Source: Phycisphaera sp. (lineage in GTDB: Bacteria; Planctomycetota; Phycisphaerae; Phycisphaerales; UBA1924). Taken from it: a stretch of DNA of 64,000 nucleotides. The stretch spans positions 2,329,575 to 2,393,574 of the forward strand of contig RHLH01000001.1 of the NCBI GenBank assembly GCA_003712165.1, written 5' to 3'. The stretch's first letter is position 1. Every line of letters begins with the position of its first letter. A model generated the notes under the pieces. The model had not been told where the DNA came from, did not search any database, and was given only the letters and a program-made list of their open reading frames with translations. Shown piece by piece: positions 1-8,604 of this stretch. A program made the translations under genes and the position numbers.

Positions 1-170
1 GCGATGAATCCGGCATCGGAACAGCGGATACTGTCCGCGTCGGGGGCCGGCGCGTGCTCGCCGGCGGCTCGGCGGACGGGCACCGGGAAGTCTGGCACTG
101 GTTCGTGATTGCCGCGGCGTGCATCCTGACCATCGAGTGGCTCGTCTTTGCGGAAAGGATGCGTGCGTGA
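1..170 (+). CDS. BatA/VWA-type membrane protein, C-terminal fragment
   Basis: Only the last 55 codons are in the window; the frame is open from base 3 to a TGA at 168-170. The tail has one hydrophobic segment (WHWFVIAAACILTIEWLVF) followed by a short basic end, ERMRA. This single terminal membrane helix is common at the C-terminus of large planctomycete proteins of the BatA/glutamine-amidotransferase-like or von Willebrand factor type, which are usually encoded beside MoxR and DUF58 genes. A moxR gene does occur about 4 kb away at 4118-5161. The family assignment is inference from the tail alone. The stop codon overlaps the next gene's GTG start by 4 bp (GTGA), which suggests translational coupling. 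Confidence 0.55.
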   Translation, partial: DESGIGTADTVRVGGRRVLAGGSADGHREVWHWFVIAAACILTIEWLVFAERMRA

Positions 171-1576
171 ACGAGTACCCGGAACATCAAGTGCACAGCA
201 ATCTCTCGAGACGCCGGCTGCTCGGTCTCGGCGCGACGGGCGCCGTCGCCGCGACCCTCCCCGCAGGAGCTATCGCGCAGAGACCACCAGAGCCAAGCTG
301 GCCAAAGTCAAGCAAACCCGTCCGCAACATCATCTTTATGGTCAGCGACGGCATGAGCGCAGGCACGTTCACGCTCGCTGACATGATGCGCAAGCACAAG
401 GGCATGGGATCTTCCCACTGGCGCATGCTCTGGGACAAGCCCGGCGTCAGGCGCGCGACATGCATGACCCATTCCGCAAACGGCTGGGTCACCGATTCAG
501 CCGCCGCAGGCTCGGCATGGGGATGTGGTGAGCACATCAACAATGGGGCCATCAACTTCACGCCCGACGAACGCACACCAGAACCCATCCACATCACCGC
601 GCAGAAACTGGGCAAAGCCACGGGTCTCGTCTCAACGTCGCGCATCACACACGCCACGCCCGCTTCGTTCATTGCCAACGTCCCCAAGCGGAGTCTCGAG
701 GACGCGATCGCCGAGCAGATTCTCGAGCGCAACGTCGATGTCGCGCTCGGGGGCGGCGCGAAGCACTTCCCCGCCGAGCTGCTCGCCAAGCACCCGGACA
801 TGACCGTCGCCCGATCGCTCACGGACCTCAACGCTGCGGCAACAAAGAGCGGCAGGCTCCTTGGGCTCTTCCACGACGACCACTGCCATTTCGAACTCGA
901 CCGCCCCGCTGAGCTGCCCTCGCTTCGCCAGATGGCTGAAGCCGCCCTGACGAAACTCGAGAACCGCGATGGGGGCTTTATCCTGCAGATCGAGGGTGCC
1001 CGTATCGACCACGCCGCGCACGACAACGACGCTGCGGGCATGATCTTCGATCAGATCGAGTTCGACGAGGCCATCGGTGCCGTTGCTAAGTGGGCAACGG
1101 ACCGCGACGACACGCTCATCATCGTCACGACCGACCACGCGTGCGCCAATCCGGGCCTGACGTACTACGCCGAGTCAGGGAACAAATCGTTCGACAAACT
1201 CTCGAAAGCCACTCGCAGCTTCGAGTGGATATCTCGCGAGTTCAGGAAGACCGACAAGTCCATCGATGCAATAGCAGCGCTTGTGGAAACCGCGACAGGC
1301 ATCAGTCTCAACGAAAGCGAGCTGGCGACACTGGGCAGAGCCGCGTTCGAGCGCCAGCCGATCGACGCGTTCGACATCGCCAACGGCACGCTGATGACGC
1401 TCGGCGCCCTGCTGGCGAACCACACGGGCGTCGGGTTCGTGAGCCCGAACCACACCGCTGACTATGTGGAGGTCACCGCGCTCGGGCCGGGCTCGGAAGA
1501 GATGCCCTCGTTTATCGACAACATCCACCTGCACTCGATGATGCTCGCTGCGATGGACACGAGGGTGCCCGGCTAA
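167..1576 (+). CDS. Tat-exported alkaline phosphatase
   Basis: A 469-residue alkaline phosphatase of the PhoA superfamily that hydrolyses phosphate monoesters outside the cytoplasm. GTG at 167 is preferred over ATG at 119 because it gives a normal twin-arginine leader (SRRRLLGLGATGAVAATL, ending near AIAQ) and a 4-bp overlap with the upstream stop. Family motifs appear in order: NIIFMVSDGM (metal ligand Asp), TDSAAAGSAWG (serine nucleophile), STSRITHATPASF, a GGGAKHF loop, QIEGARIDHAAHDND and VTTDHA (metal ligands), and SPNHTAD (late metal-binding His). Length is normal for the family. A Tat signal fits an enzyme that may acquire metal before export. It converges on the lipoprotein gene, with stop codons overlapping by 4 bp. 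No Pho-box was recognised. Confidence 0.9.
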   Translation: MNEYPEHQVHSNLSRRRLLGLGATGAVAATLPAGAIAQRPPEPSWPKSSKPVRNIIFMVSDGMSAGTFTLADMMRKHKGMGSSHWRMLWDKPGVRRATCMTHSANGWVTDSAAAGSAWGCGEHINNGAINFTPDERTPEPIHITAQKLGKATGLVSTSRITHATPASFIANVPKRSLEDAIAEQILERNVDVALGGGAKHFPAELLAKHPDMTVARSLTDLNAAATKSGRLLGLFHDDHCHFELDRPAELPSLRQMAEAALTKLENRDGGFILQIEGARIDHAAHDNDAAGMIFDQIEFDEAIGAVAKWATDRDDTLIIVTTDHACANPGLTYYAESGNKSFDKLSKATRSFEWISREFRKTDKSIDAIAALVETATGISLNESELATLGRAAFERQPIDAFDIANGTLMTLGALLANHTGVGFVSPNHTADYVEVTALGPGSEEMPSFIDNIHLHSMMLAAMDTRVPG

Positions 1577-3414
1577 CGACCGACCCCGCCCCACTGCGTC
1601 AGATCAACCGCCGCCCTGCCGCACGATCCCTGCCAGGGGAGCATTGGCCGGGGCCAGGCCGAGCGTCTGTCGAGCGCGTCGAAGTGCTCAAGACCGAGAC
1701 GGAGCAGTTCGCCCTCGTTCTCGATCACTCGATCGGGGATGACCAATCTCGCGTACCACCCGCCAGGGAACATGCTCACCTCGACATCGGGGACGAGCGG
1801 CGCCATGGGCGGTTGGTTCTCCTCGAACTCGACGCTCGGTTCCTGACCCGGCGCGAGCACGATGACCACGTCTCCAGCCTCTGCCTCGGGGCCGAGCGTG
1901 ACGCGGATCCGCTGGTCTTTGAGCTCTTTCTCCGGCGCGGCGCATTCGACATAGAGCATCCACCGCCCCGCAGGCTCCCGGTAGAGCAGTGCGCCGCATC
2001 GGCTCGCATCACTACGGGGTGCAACCGGGACTGCCGACGACTGCAGCGTCGCCAACGACCAGTCGCCGAAGAACCGGTCAATGCGCAAACCGGGCGGGCT
2101 CGCTTGCAGGTCAACCCCAGGCACGGTGAGCACCCGCTCCTCGCTCCCGATGCGGGCCACGACAGCGGGGATCTCGCCGCCCGCGGGATCGGTGACTACT
2201 TCGTACGCCCGAGCACGGAGCTGCCCGAGCGAGGAAAGGTCTGCGGCCTCGACATCAAACCTGCTCGCGACCGACGCGAGCCTCGGCTCAAACGCGGCGT
2301 TCACGACCGCGACTGTCGCCAGGTGCTTGCCCGTCACCGGGTCTGACTTGGGGGCATCGCTAACAACCCACGCGTGGGACTCGGGCTGATCGCTGAGCCA
2401 CAGCCTCGCTCGGCGAGCTCGCTCGCGGGGCTGTAGTCTCTGATCGAGCAGATCCGAGAGCAAACGGTTGATGCCCTCACGCTCCAGAGGCCAGAACGGT
2501 GCGATCTCGCCCGCACCGAAATCAACAATCGCGCATAAACGCTGACGCACACGCTCGGCAAGTTCATCGTCGGCCTGATCCAGCCTCGCAAGACCGATCG
2601 CCCATTTCGATTCGCGCTGACGCGCCAAAGTTTCGAGTGTTTCGCTGCGCAGCTTCCCGGCAGCCCACTCGACATCGCCCACGGGTCTTCGGACGCTCCC
2701 GTCAAGCTCGACCACACGCTGCTCGATGCTGGGCGAAAGCTCCCCCACCATCAGCTTGTAGCGCCACCTGATGAACGGGTTCTCGCGCATCGGTTCGACG
2801 AGAAAGCGGAGCCTGACGGACTCGCGCATCGCCGGTGGAATCGGGCTCAGCCAAGCTCGCGACGATACACGCGACGCGACGACAGAGGGATCGGGCAGCC
2901 AGTTCACCGAATGACGACGGCCGGCGATCCAGATGCCCTGGCCGACCGCATCGATCGGCGGATCGACCAACACCGCCCACGTGCCGACCTCGTCCTCGGG
3001 CACCCCACCCTCAGCGACCTCCCCGACTGTCCGCGCCGACCACTCGCCGGCGGGCTCGAGCCAGGCCCCTGCGGCATCGCCGTAGCGAACTCCTATCCAC
3101 ACCACGCGTGTCTCGAGCTCGCGCCCGTCGTCGAGCACGACCTCGCCCACATCCTCCGGCAGGTATCCGCCAGCGAGTTCGATCATGACCACGAGGGGCA
3201 ACCCGAGCACCGCATCGATCCGCTCCGTCGGGTAGACCCCGAAGCGTGGGTCATCCAGAAGCTCTTGAGGCACGGGCTCGAAGGCGGTCTCCTCCTCCTT
3301 CGCACCGCCGCCGCAGCCCACGACGAGGGCCGACATCAACGCGAGAACCAGCCATCCCTGCAGAACGCGCAGAAATCTGGCACAATACGAGCCAACTTCA
3401 GGGGATCTCATCAT
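1573..3414 (-). CDS. Large predicted lipoprotein of unknown function
   Basis: About 613 residues. The N-terminus has a basic hydrophobic leader ending in the lipobox ALVVGC followed by a Gly-rich spacer (GGGAKEEE), so the mature protein should be lipid-anchored. ATG at 3414 or 3411 is the closest usable start to this leader; the longer open frame upstream lies antisense to the aquaporin gene and is not credible. No enzyme motif was recognised. The body is rich in beta-prone stretches and has a central helical, Arg/Glu-rich part around residues 270-350. The start overlaps the start of the divergent aquaporin gene by 2 bp, so promoters must lie inside the neighbouring coding regions. It may be a lineage-specific planctomycete lipoprotein; function is unknown. 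Confidence 0.75.
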   Translation of the reverse strand: MMRSPEVGSYCARFLRVLQGWLVLALMSALVVGCGGGAKEEETAFEPVPQELLDDPRFGVYPTERIDAVLGLPLVVMIELAGGYLPEDVGEVVLDDGRELETRVVWIGVRYGDAAGAWLEPAGEWSARTVGEVAEGGVPEDEVGTWAVLVDPPIDAVGQGIWIAGRRHSVNWLPDPSVVASRVSSRAWLSPIPPAMRESVRLRFLVEPMRENPFIRWRYKLMVGELSPSIEQRVVELDGSVRRPVGDVEWAAGKLRSETLETLARQRESKWAIGLARLDQADDELAERVRQRLCAIVDFGAGEIAPFWPLEREGINRLLSDLLDQRLQPRERARRARLWLSDQPESHAWVVSDAPKSDPVTGKHLATVAVVNAAFEPRLASVASRFDVEAADLSSLGQLRARAYEVVTDPAGGEIPAVVARIGSEERVLTVPGVDLQASPPGLRIDRFFGDWSLATLQSSAVPVAPRSDASRCGALLYREPAGRWMLYVECAAPEKELKDQRIRVTLGPEAEAGDVVIVLAPGQEPSVEFEENQPPMAPLVPDVEVSMFPGGWYARLVIPDRVIENEGELLRLGLEHFDALDRRSAWPRPMLPWQGSCGRAAVDLTQWGGVGR

Positions 3415-4111
3415 GCAAAGCACAACCAAGGCACTCATCGCAGAGTTCATCGGGACGTTCGCGCTCATCTTCTTCGGGTGCGGCAGCATCATCGTCGCCA
3501 ACGACATGGGCGGCTCGCTCGTCACTGTCGCGCTCGCTTTCGGACTCGTGCTGGCGGTCTTCGTACCCGCGTGCATGTACATCTCCGGTGCCCAGTTCAA
3601 CCCCGCGGTCTCGGTGGCTCTGACTGTCATCGGCAAGCAGGACCCGATGCGGACAGCCATGTTCATCGCCGCTCAGCTCATCGCAGCGGGCTGCGGAGCG
3701 GGCATGCTCGTCGTCATCCACGGCGAGGACGTCGCCAACTCCGACGCCGCCCGCCTAGGCGCCTCGCTTGGCTCACTCAGCGACGCGGGCAAGGTCCTCG
3801 AAGTCTTTCTCATGGAAACGCTTATGACCTTCGCCCTCATGTTCGTCGTCCTCGCGGGCGTCGTTGACGGCAGAGCCCAGAAGTATGCCGGGGTCTGCGT
3901 CGGCGGTGTCGTCGCCGCCTGCGTCGTGACCGGGGGCCCGCTCACCGGTGCCTCGATGAATCCCGCCCGCAGCTTCGGACCAGCGCTCTACGGCAACTGG
4001 GACATGCACTGGGTCTACTGGGCCGCCCCGATCCTTGGTGCGTGTCTCGCCGCGGTCGTCTACAAGCTCGTCTGGGAAGATCAGACGCCCGAGGCCGCCG
4101 ATGGTTCGTAA
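3413..4111 (+). CDS. Aquaporin / MIP-family channel
   Basis: A 232-residue major intrinsic protein with six hydrophobic segments and the two pore-forming NPA boxes, QFNPAVSVAL in the first half and MNPARSFGPAL in the second. It would allow passive flow of water or small uncharged solutes across the inner membrane. The N-terminus, KALIAEFIGTFALIFFG, starts just as in AqpZ-like channels, which supports ATG at 3413. An AGGGGA motif lies about 6 nt upstream. The residue before the first box is Gln rather than the His common in AqpZ (SGAQFNP), so water versus glycerol selectivity cannot be decided by eye. Confidence 0.9.
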   Translation: MQSTTKALIAEFIGTFALIFFGCGSIIVANDMGGSLVTVALAFGLVLAVFVPACMYISGAQFNPAVSVALTVIGKQDPMRTAMFIAAQLIAAGCGAGMLVVIHGEDVANSDAARLGASLGSLSDAGKVLEVFLMETLMTFALMFVVLAGVVDGRAQKYAGVCVGGVVAACVVTGGPLTGASMNPARSFGPALYGNWDMHWVYWAAPILGACLAAVVYKLVWEDQTPEAADGS

Positions 4112-4117
4112 TTCGCC

Positions 4118-5161
4118 TCAGACCGCCAGTTCGCGGGGCAGCGTCTGGACCGCGTTCTCGATGATCTGATCCGTATCGATCCTGTCAGCGTCCGCTTCGA
4201 AGTTCGTCAGAACCCGGTGACGCAGCGCCAGCTTGGCGATCTTCTGGATGTCGTCCACGCTCACGCTGGGCCTGCCAGACACGAGCGCCCGGCACTTGCC
4301 CGCAAGCACGAGCGCCTGAGCCGCACGGGGTGACGCGCCGACGGAAACGTATTTATTCACCATCGGGGTCGCGTACTCGCCCTCCGGGTGAGTCGAAAGC
4401 ACGAGACGGACCGCGTAGTCCTGCACGTGATCCGCGATCGCGACCATCCGCACGAGCTTCTGATATCTCAGAATCGACTCGGCATCGAGCACGGGCTTGA
4501 TCGTCGGTGCATCACCCCGCGTCGTCCGGTTCAGAATCTCAGACATCTCCTCTCGAGATGAATACCCGACCAGCAGCTTGAAGAAGAACCGGTCCAGCTG
4601 CGCCTCGGGCAGCGGGTACGTGCCCTCCTGCTCGATCGGGTTCTGGGTTGCCATCACGAAGAAGGGCGCGGGCAGCTTGTGCGATTCGCCCGCGACGGTC
4701 ACACTCCGCTCCTGCATCGCCTCGAGCAGCGCCGATTGCGTCTTGGGTGTCGCGCGGTTGATCTCATCGGCGAGGACAATCTGAGCAAAGATCGGCCCGG
4801 GCTGGAACGTAAACTCGCGCGAAACACCACCGCCCGCGCGCTCGACCTCGGTCACGATCGTCGTGCCCGCGATATCAGCGGGCATCAGATCGGGCGTGAA
4901 CTGCACCCGGCTGAAATCTAGGCTGAGCGCCTCTGACAGCGAACGGATCAGCAGCGTCTTGCCGATCCCAGGCACACCCTCAAGCAGCGCGTGCCCGCCC
5001 GTGAACAGACAAACCAGCACCCCGTCCACGATCGACAGGTTGCCAACGACGACCTTGCCTATCTGCTCGCGCACCGCGGCGTAGTCCTTGCGAAACTCCT
5101 CGCCCAGTTTCTCGAGTTCACCTGGACTGAGGTTCTCGATATCGCCCGCGTGCTCGGCCAC
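4118..5161 (-). CDS. MoxR-family AAA+ ATPase
   Basis: A 347-residue MoxR ATPase, a chaperone-like AAA+ protein usually acting on VWA-domain partners or metal and cofactor insertion. Visible motifs are Walker A GVPGIGKT, Walker B VLADEINR, the LLEAMQERSVTVAG helix-2 insert region, and the sensor-1 stretch ATQNPIEQEGTYPLPEAQLD. It starts with GTG at 5161, only 3 nt after the antiporter's stop, so the two are almost certainly co-transcribed and probably translationally coupled. The usual downstream DUF58 and VWA genes are absent; the next gene downstream is the oppositely oriented aquaporin. The pairing with a cation antiporter is unusual for this family. Confidence 0.92.
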   Translation of the reverse strand: MAEHAGDIENLSPGELEKLGEEFRKDYAAVREQIGKVVVGNLSIVDGVLVCLFTGGHALLEGVPGIGKTLLIRSLSEALSLDFSRVQFTPDLMPADIAGTTIVTEVERAGGGVSREFTFQPGPIFAQIVLADEINRATPKTQSALLEAMQERSVTVAGESHKLPAPFFVMATQNPIEQEGTYPLPEAQLDRFFFKLLVGYSSREEMSEILNRTTRGDAPTIKPVLDAESILRYQKLVRMVAIADHVQDYAVRLVLSTHPEGEYATPMVNKYVSVGASPRAAQALVLAGKCRALVSGRPSVSVDDIQKIAKLALRHRVLTNFEADADRIDTDQIIENAVQTLPRELAV

Positions 5162-5164
5162 TGG

Positions 5165-6961
5165 TTATACCTCGTCCTCTTCCTGCGCCACGTTCGACGC
5201 GATACTGATCAGCCGCTGTCCCGGTTGCGGCGGGATCGCCTGCTTGGGCGACACCACCGTCAGCTTGCCGGCGTCGCTCAACACGAACAAGGGTATCGCG
5301 TTCTCGCCCCGCTCCTCGCGGAAGTCCTCGATCGTGTACTCGGGTGTGAGGTCCGTCACCAGCACGCCCCCGCTCTTGCCGAACAGCGCCGTCAGCGCCC
5401 GGTACGAAGCGTTCGGCCCCGACAGAAGCCGCCCCTCTGCCTCCGGGTGCTCCTCGTGCTCCTCGGCCTGTCTGCCCGGGAGCCGGTACACGCTCGCGCG
5501 TTCGAAGTGCCTAATCATCTTCTGCGCCGCGAGTGTGTTGACCTGATCGTTGGGAGTCAGCGCGATGAATCGACCGATCCCCGCGAGTTCGATATCGTCA
5601 AGCGCCTGGTCGTTCAGCACGCTGCCGTGGTACGCGGGCACGCCGTCCATCCATGCCGCGGCGGTGTTGGAATAATTCGTGTCCACGATCATGACGTGAA
5701 CGCCGAGCGACTTGAGCTTCTTCCCGATCGCCCTCGCCCAGGGCTGACCGCCAAGAATCAGGATCCCCTGCGGGTTCGTGTCCGCGAGCTTGAGCAGCCT
5801 CGCAACGATCGGCGAGAACAACCCGTACACCATCACTGTCCCGATGATCACCGCGAACATCAGAGGCGCGAGCCGATCAGCCTCACCCGGGTATCGATCC
5901 GAGAGCTCGTACGCAAGCACGGGCGCGATCGCCGCGGCGACGATACCTCGCGGCGCCACGCTTGAGAGCAAGACTTTCTCACGCCAGTTCAACCGCGACC
6001 TGATCGTCGAGAAAAAGACAGCGATTGGACGGATCACCAGAATCAGCATCAGAACAAAGAACACCGCCGAGAGCCCGAGATCTCTCAGATCCCCGAGTTC
6101 GAGTCTCGCGGCGAGCACAACAAACAGCGACGAGATCAGGAGCACCCGCAGGTTCTCCTTGAACTCCAGGATGTGCTCGATGTCAGCCGACTTCTGGTTC
6201 GCCAGGTACACGCCCATGACCGTGGTCGCCAGCAGACCCGCTTCCTTTTGGATCGAGTCGCACACCGCGAACGTCACGATCACCATCCCGAACGAGACCG
6301 CGTTCTGCAAATAGTCGGGCACGAGATAGTTCTTGATGAACAGAGCCATCAGCCAACCGGCAAGCAGGCCGAGCCCGCCGCCCCAGATGATCGTGTTGAT
6401 CACGCCGTAGAACACATCGCTCGCCGCAGACTGCGCACCGCCCGCAACGACAGCCTCGAACACAAGAACCGCCAGCAGCGCGCCGATCGGGTCGATGACA
6501 ATGCCCTCCCAGCGGAGGATCGAGCCGGTCGCGCCCTTGGGTCTCATGTGCCGAACCAGAGGTGTCACAACCGTTGGTCCGCTCACCGTCAGGATCGCAC
6601 CGAAGACGAGCGCCAGCCCCCAGGGGAGCTTGAGGATGAACACGGCCGCGAGCGAGGCCAGCACCCACGTCACCGCGGCCCCGACCGAGACGAGCATCGT
6701 GATGACCTTTGCGCCGGTGCGGAGTTCCCTGAAACGGAGCGTCAGCCCCCCCTCGTAGAGAATCATCCCCACGCTCAGCCCGACGATCGGCGTCAGCAAG
6801 TCTGGCAGCAGTTCGTCGGGCCGCAGTGCAAGAACCGCTTCGGGCATGAGCGCGCGGAGCACCGGGCCGACCAGGATACCGATCAAGAGCAACAGCAGAA
6901 TCGCGGGCGTCTTCACCTTGACCGCGATCACCTGCGCGAAAACGCCCAGGCCCAGGATCAT
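5165..6961 (-). CDS. CPA1-type Na+(K+)/H+ antiporter with TrkA-N domain
   Basis: A 598-residue inner-membrane antiporter. About 390 residues form roughly 12 hydrophobic segments, beginning ILGLGVFAQVIAVKVKTPAI as in NhaP-type proteins. A cytoplasmic Rossmann domain follows (ILILGGQPWARAIGKKLKS, then VMIVDTNYSN), resembling TrkA-N/RCK nucleotide-binding regulators. A charged region and a possible small TrkA-C-like end complete the protein. It probably exchanges Na+ or K+ for protons under control of a nucleotide or ion ligand. ATG at 6961 is the first good start, but homologs often start about 9 residues earlier, and the in-frame codons there (LHTELISIA) begin with CTG, so a non-ATG start is possible. 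It is first in an operon with moxR. Confidence 0.88.
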   Translation of the reverse strand: MILGLGVFAQVIAVKVKTPAILLLLLIGILVGPVLRALMPEAVLALRPDELLPDLLTPIVGLSVGMILYEGGLTLRFRELRTGAKVITMLVSVGAAVTWVLASLAAVFILKLPWGLALVFGAILTVSGPTVVTPLVRHMRPKGATGSILRWEGIVIDPIGALLAVLVFEAVVAGGAQSAASDVFYGVINTIIWGGGLGLLAGWLMALFIKNYLVPDYLQNAVSFGMVIVTFAVCDSIQKEAGLLATTVMGVYLANQKSADIEHILEFKENLRVLLISSLFVVLAARLELGDLRDLGLSAVFFVLMLILVIRPIAVFFSTIRSRLNWREKVLLSSVAPRGIVAAAIAPVLAYELSDRYPGEADRLAPLMFAVIIGTVMVYGLFSPIVARLLKLADTNPQGILILGGQPWARAIGKKLKSLGVHVMIVDTNYSNTAAAWMDGVPAYHGSVLNDQALDDIELAGIGRFIALTPNDQVNTLAAQKMIRHFERASVYRLPGRQAEEHEEHPEAEGRLLSGPNASYRALTALFGKSGGVLVTDLTPEYTIEDFREERGENAIPLFVLSDAGKLTVVSPKQAIPPQPGQRLISIASNVAQEEDEV

Positions 6962-7093
6962 CGCGATGGAGATGAGTTCGGTGTGCAGGGGTCCGCTCCT
7001 GCCCGGGTCCTTCCGGGAGCGACAAGCCTACCGGCGGAGCGTCCCTCGTGCCGCGCCGTCGATACCGACGTCCAGATGTGTATCTGGGGAAAG

Positions 7094-7167
7094 AGGCCGC
7101 GGTGGGATTCGAACCCACGAATAGCGGATTTGCAATCCGCCCCCTTAGTCCACTCGGGCACACGGCC
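7094..7167 (-). tRNA. tRNA-Cys (GCA)
   Basis: The reverse complement folds as a full cloverleaf. The acceptor stem GGCCGTG pairs with CGCGGCC (one G-U pair). The anticodon stem is GCGGA/TCCGC around loop TTGCAAA, giving anticodon GCA. The T-arm has GTGGG, TTCGAAT and CCCAC. The discriminator base is U, the identity base expected for cysteine. CCA is not encoded. It lies upstream of the antiporter gene on the same strand, and 11 bases of its D-arm region recur at 8508-8518. Confidence 0.97.
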
Positions 7168-7234
7168 TAACCGGCTCTCGCCGCCTGAAAAGGTAGACTC
7201 TGCCCCGATTGGGATCAACAGCACCAAAAACACC

Positions 7235-7483
7235 GTGTCCAACGAGTCTGGAGCGGTTACTCCCCAATCGGGCACCACGAACACACCTGAGTACCAGACG
7301 ACGCAATCGGCCAAGAGCGACCTGCTGAGCGGGACTAATTTCACACCTATTGACATGCAGCGCGCTGCAGAAATCGCTGCACTCGCCGCCGGGTATGCCC
7401 TACTCGGCAGACCCCCCCACCCCATCCAAATCGAAAAGGCCGTCACCGACGCCCTCGCCCAGCTTGAAGGAGACCGATCATGA
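7235..7483 (+). CDS. Small hypothetical protein next to tRNA-Cys
   Basis: A short open frame ending in an ATGA overlap with the next gene, the kind of coupling seen in real operons. GTG at 7235 would give 82 residues; ATG at 7355 would give 42 residues (starting MQRAAEIAALAAGYALLGR). The conserved-looking part is a compact helical stretch at the end, AAEIAALAAGYALLGRPPHP followed by an acidic and Leu-rich helix. Neither start has a clear ribosome binding site. No family recognised. It sits inside the suspected remnant of an integrated element. Confidence 0.4.
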   Translation: MSNESGAVTPQSGTTNTPEYQTTQSAKSDLLSGTNFTPIDMQRAAEIAALAAGYALLGRPPHPIQIEKAVTDALAQLEGDRS

Positions 7484-8037
7484 TCGGCGTGCCATCCCTC
7501 GACCCAGAAGGCGCCATCCTCGCCGCACGCGTCACCCCCGACCGTGACGACCTGGTCGGCAAGCGGCTGTCCAGCGTGTGGCATCACGAGTCGACGTCGA
7601 CGTACGCCCTGCTCGGCGTCGCCATGACAGGCGCCGGTCTCAGCATCAACGTCACGGTCCACGACGCCGACGGCTTCCCTCTCGACCGCACGATCACATT
7701 CCAACAGACAGGCCGACCGGACGCACCGTTCTGGGCGGTTGTCTCCGCGCACACCTGCCCCGATCGTGATGCATCCTCCTCTAAAGCTACATCAACGATC
7801 GGGGCTACTGATGGCGCGCGTTCTGCTGACGAGCCGGGAGTGGTCGATGCGGAGAAGACTGACTCGTCAAACGCTGCTCCCGGTTGCACCAGCCCCTCGC
7901 CCCGTGTGGGGGTCCGACACGTGTCTTCAGGGGACGAGATTGAAACTGGTGCCTCCGGAGAGCCGGGCAGCTGCATGGAGTCCAGCGAGCCCGGAAGCAC
8001 ATCTTCGCACGACTACCCACACGCGCGAAGCACATAG
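7480..8037 (+). CDS. Hypothetical protein in tRNA-adjacent remnant
   Basis: A 185-residue frame whose ATG overlaps the preceding stop (ATGA). The first 95 residues look like a folded domain with beta-type patterning (YALLGVAMTGAGLSINVTVH; FPLDRTITFQQTG; PFWAVVSAHTC). The remaining 90 residues are Ser/Gly/Asp-rich and low in complexity, which suggests either a disordered tail or reading-through of decayed sequence. No function recognised. The context, between tRNA-Cys and a broken integrase, points to cargo of an old mobile element. Confidence 0.4.
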   Translation: MIGVPSLDPEGAILAARVTPDRDDLVGKRLSSVWHHESTSTYALLGVAMTGAGLSINVTVHDADGFPLDRTITFQQTGRPDAPFWAVVSAHTCPDRDASSSKATSTIGATDGARSADEPGVVDAEKTDSSNAAPGCTSPSPRVGVRHVSSGDEIETGASGEPGSCMESSEPGSTSSHDYPHARST

Positions 8038-8207
8038 ATTCAACTTCACAATCAAGCAACCCGTTCGGGTGAGTACACACGCCCTGTAGTTACAGGCGAT
8101 TCTGGTGATGTAGATATCTACACAGCGCTCACGATGTACCTCAACGATCTGAAGGCCGAGAAGCAGAGCCCGGTCAAGAACATCAAGCTGCCGAAAGCGG
8201 TCTATAG

Positions 8208-8483
8208 CGAGGGCGCGCGGCAGGCCTGCGCTCGTTCCGCGAGCACCTGGCGACGTGGCTCGAACGGCAGGGCGTGGACCCGACCGTCATCCAGTCGATC
8301 ATGAGGCACGCAAAAGTAGACGTGACCCGCAGGTCGTACATGGATGACAGGCTCATGGACCTTGCGGTGAGGGGGAGTGATGCCCTTCGATTTCAAGAAG
8401 ACGAACGAGAATCTCAGAATGAGCCTGACGATCTGGCTGCTGGAAAGATTGAATCCAAACCTCTCAGACTAGTCAGAATTTAA
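8208..8483 (+). pseudogene. Tyrosine recombinase (integrase), 3' remnant
   Basis: The open frame from 8208 encodes the C-terminal catalytic part of a tyrosine recombinase: LRSFREHLATWLERQGVD (box II region with its Arg), IQSIMRHAKVDVTRRSY (the box-II His region and the nucleophile Tyr in RRSYMDD). A stop (TAG at 8205-8207) precedes it, and the upstream frame that could supply the rest shows no core-binding domain. The N-terminal two thirds, including the first catalytic Arg and the Lys, are missing, so it should be inactive. The tail after the Tyr (about 45 residues, ending at 8483) is longer than usual. It marks one end of a decayed integrative element. Confidence 0.65.
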
Positions 8484-8507
8484 CGAGCCGTGAATCAACA
8501 TAACTAG

Positions 8508-8518
8508 CCACTCGGGCA
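8508..8518. repeat. Possible att-like repeat of a tRNA-Cys segment
   Basis: The 11 bases CCACTCGGGCA match 7150-7160 within tRNA-Cys exactly, in the same orientation, and lie 25 nt beyond the integrase remnant. This is the placement expected for the far attachment site of a tRNA-targeted element. The match covers the D-arm side of the tRNA rather than its 3' end, which is less usual, so chance is not excluded. Confidence 0.3.
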
Positions 8519-8604
8519 TGCAGATGCTGTAAGATGAATATCGCTACGACTTCCGGCGGCAGATCGGTGCGTCGAGTCTTGATTGAGCAATTGGAGAACC
8601 AGCT

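Noticed and set aside
119..166. ATG 119 as alkaline phosphatase start
   Set aside because: Adds 16 residues ahead of the twin-arginine leader and overlaps the upstream gene by 52 bp; GTG 167 gives a standard 4-bp overlap.
187..1041. 284-codon frame on the minus strand inside the alkaline phosphatase gene
   Set aside because: Antisense shadow of a clear enzyme, with Ser/Arg/Ala-biased composition and no family motif.
6183..7163. 326-codon minus-strand frame overlapping the antiporter gene and tRNA-Cys
   Set aside because: Runs through the tRNA and is an alternative frame of the antiporter; Arg/Gly-biased and without domains.
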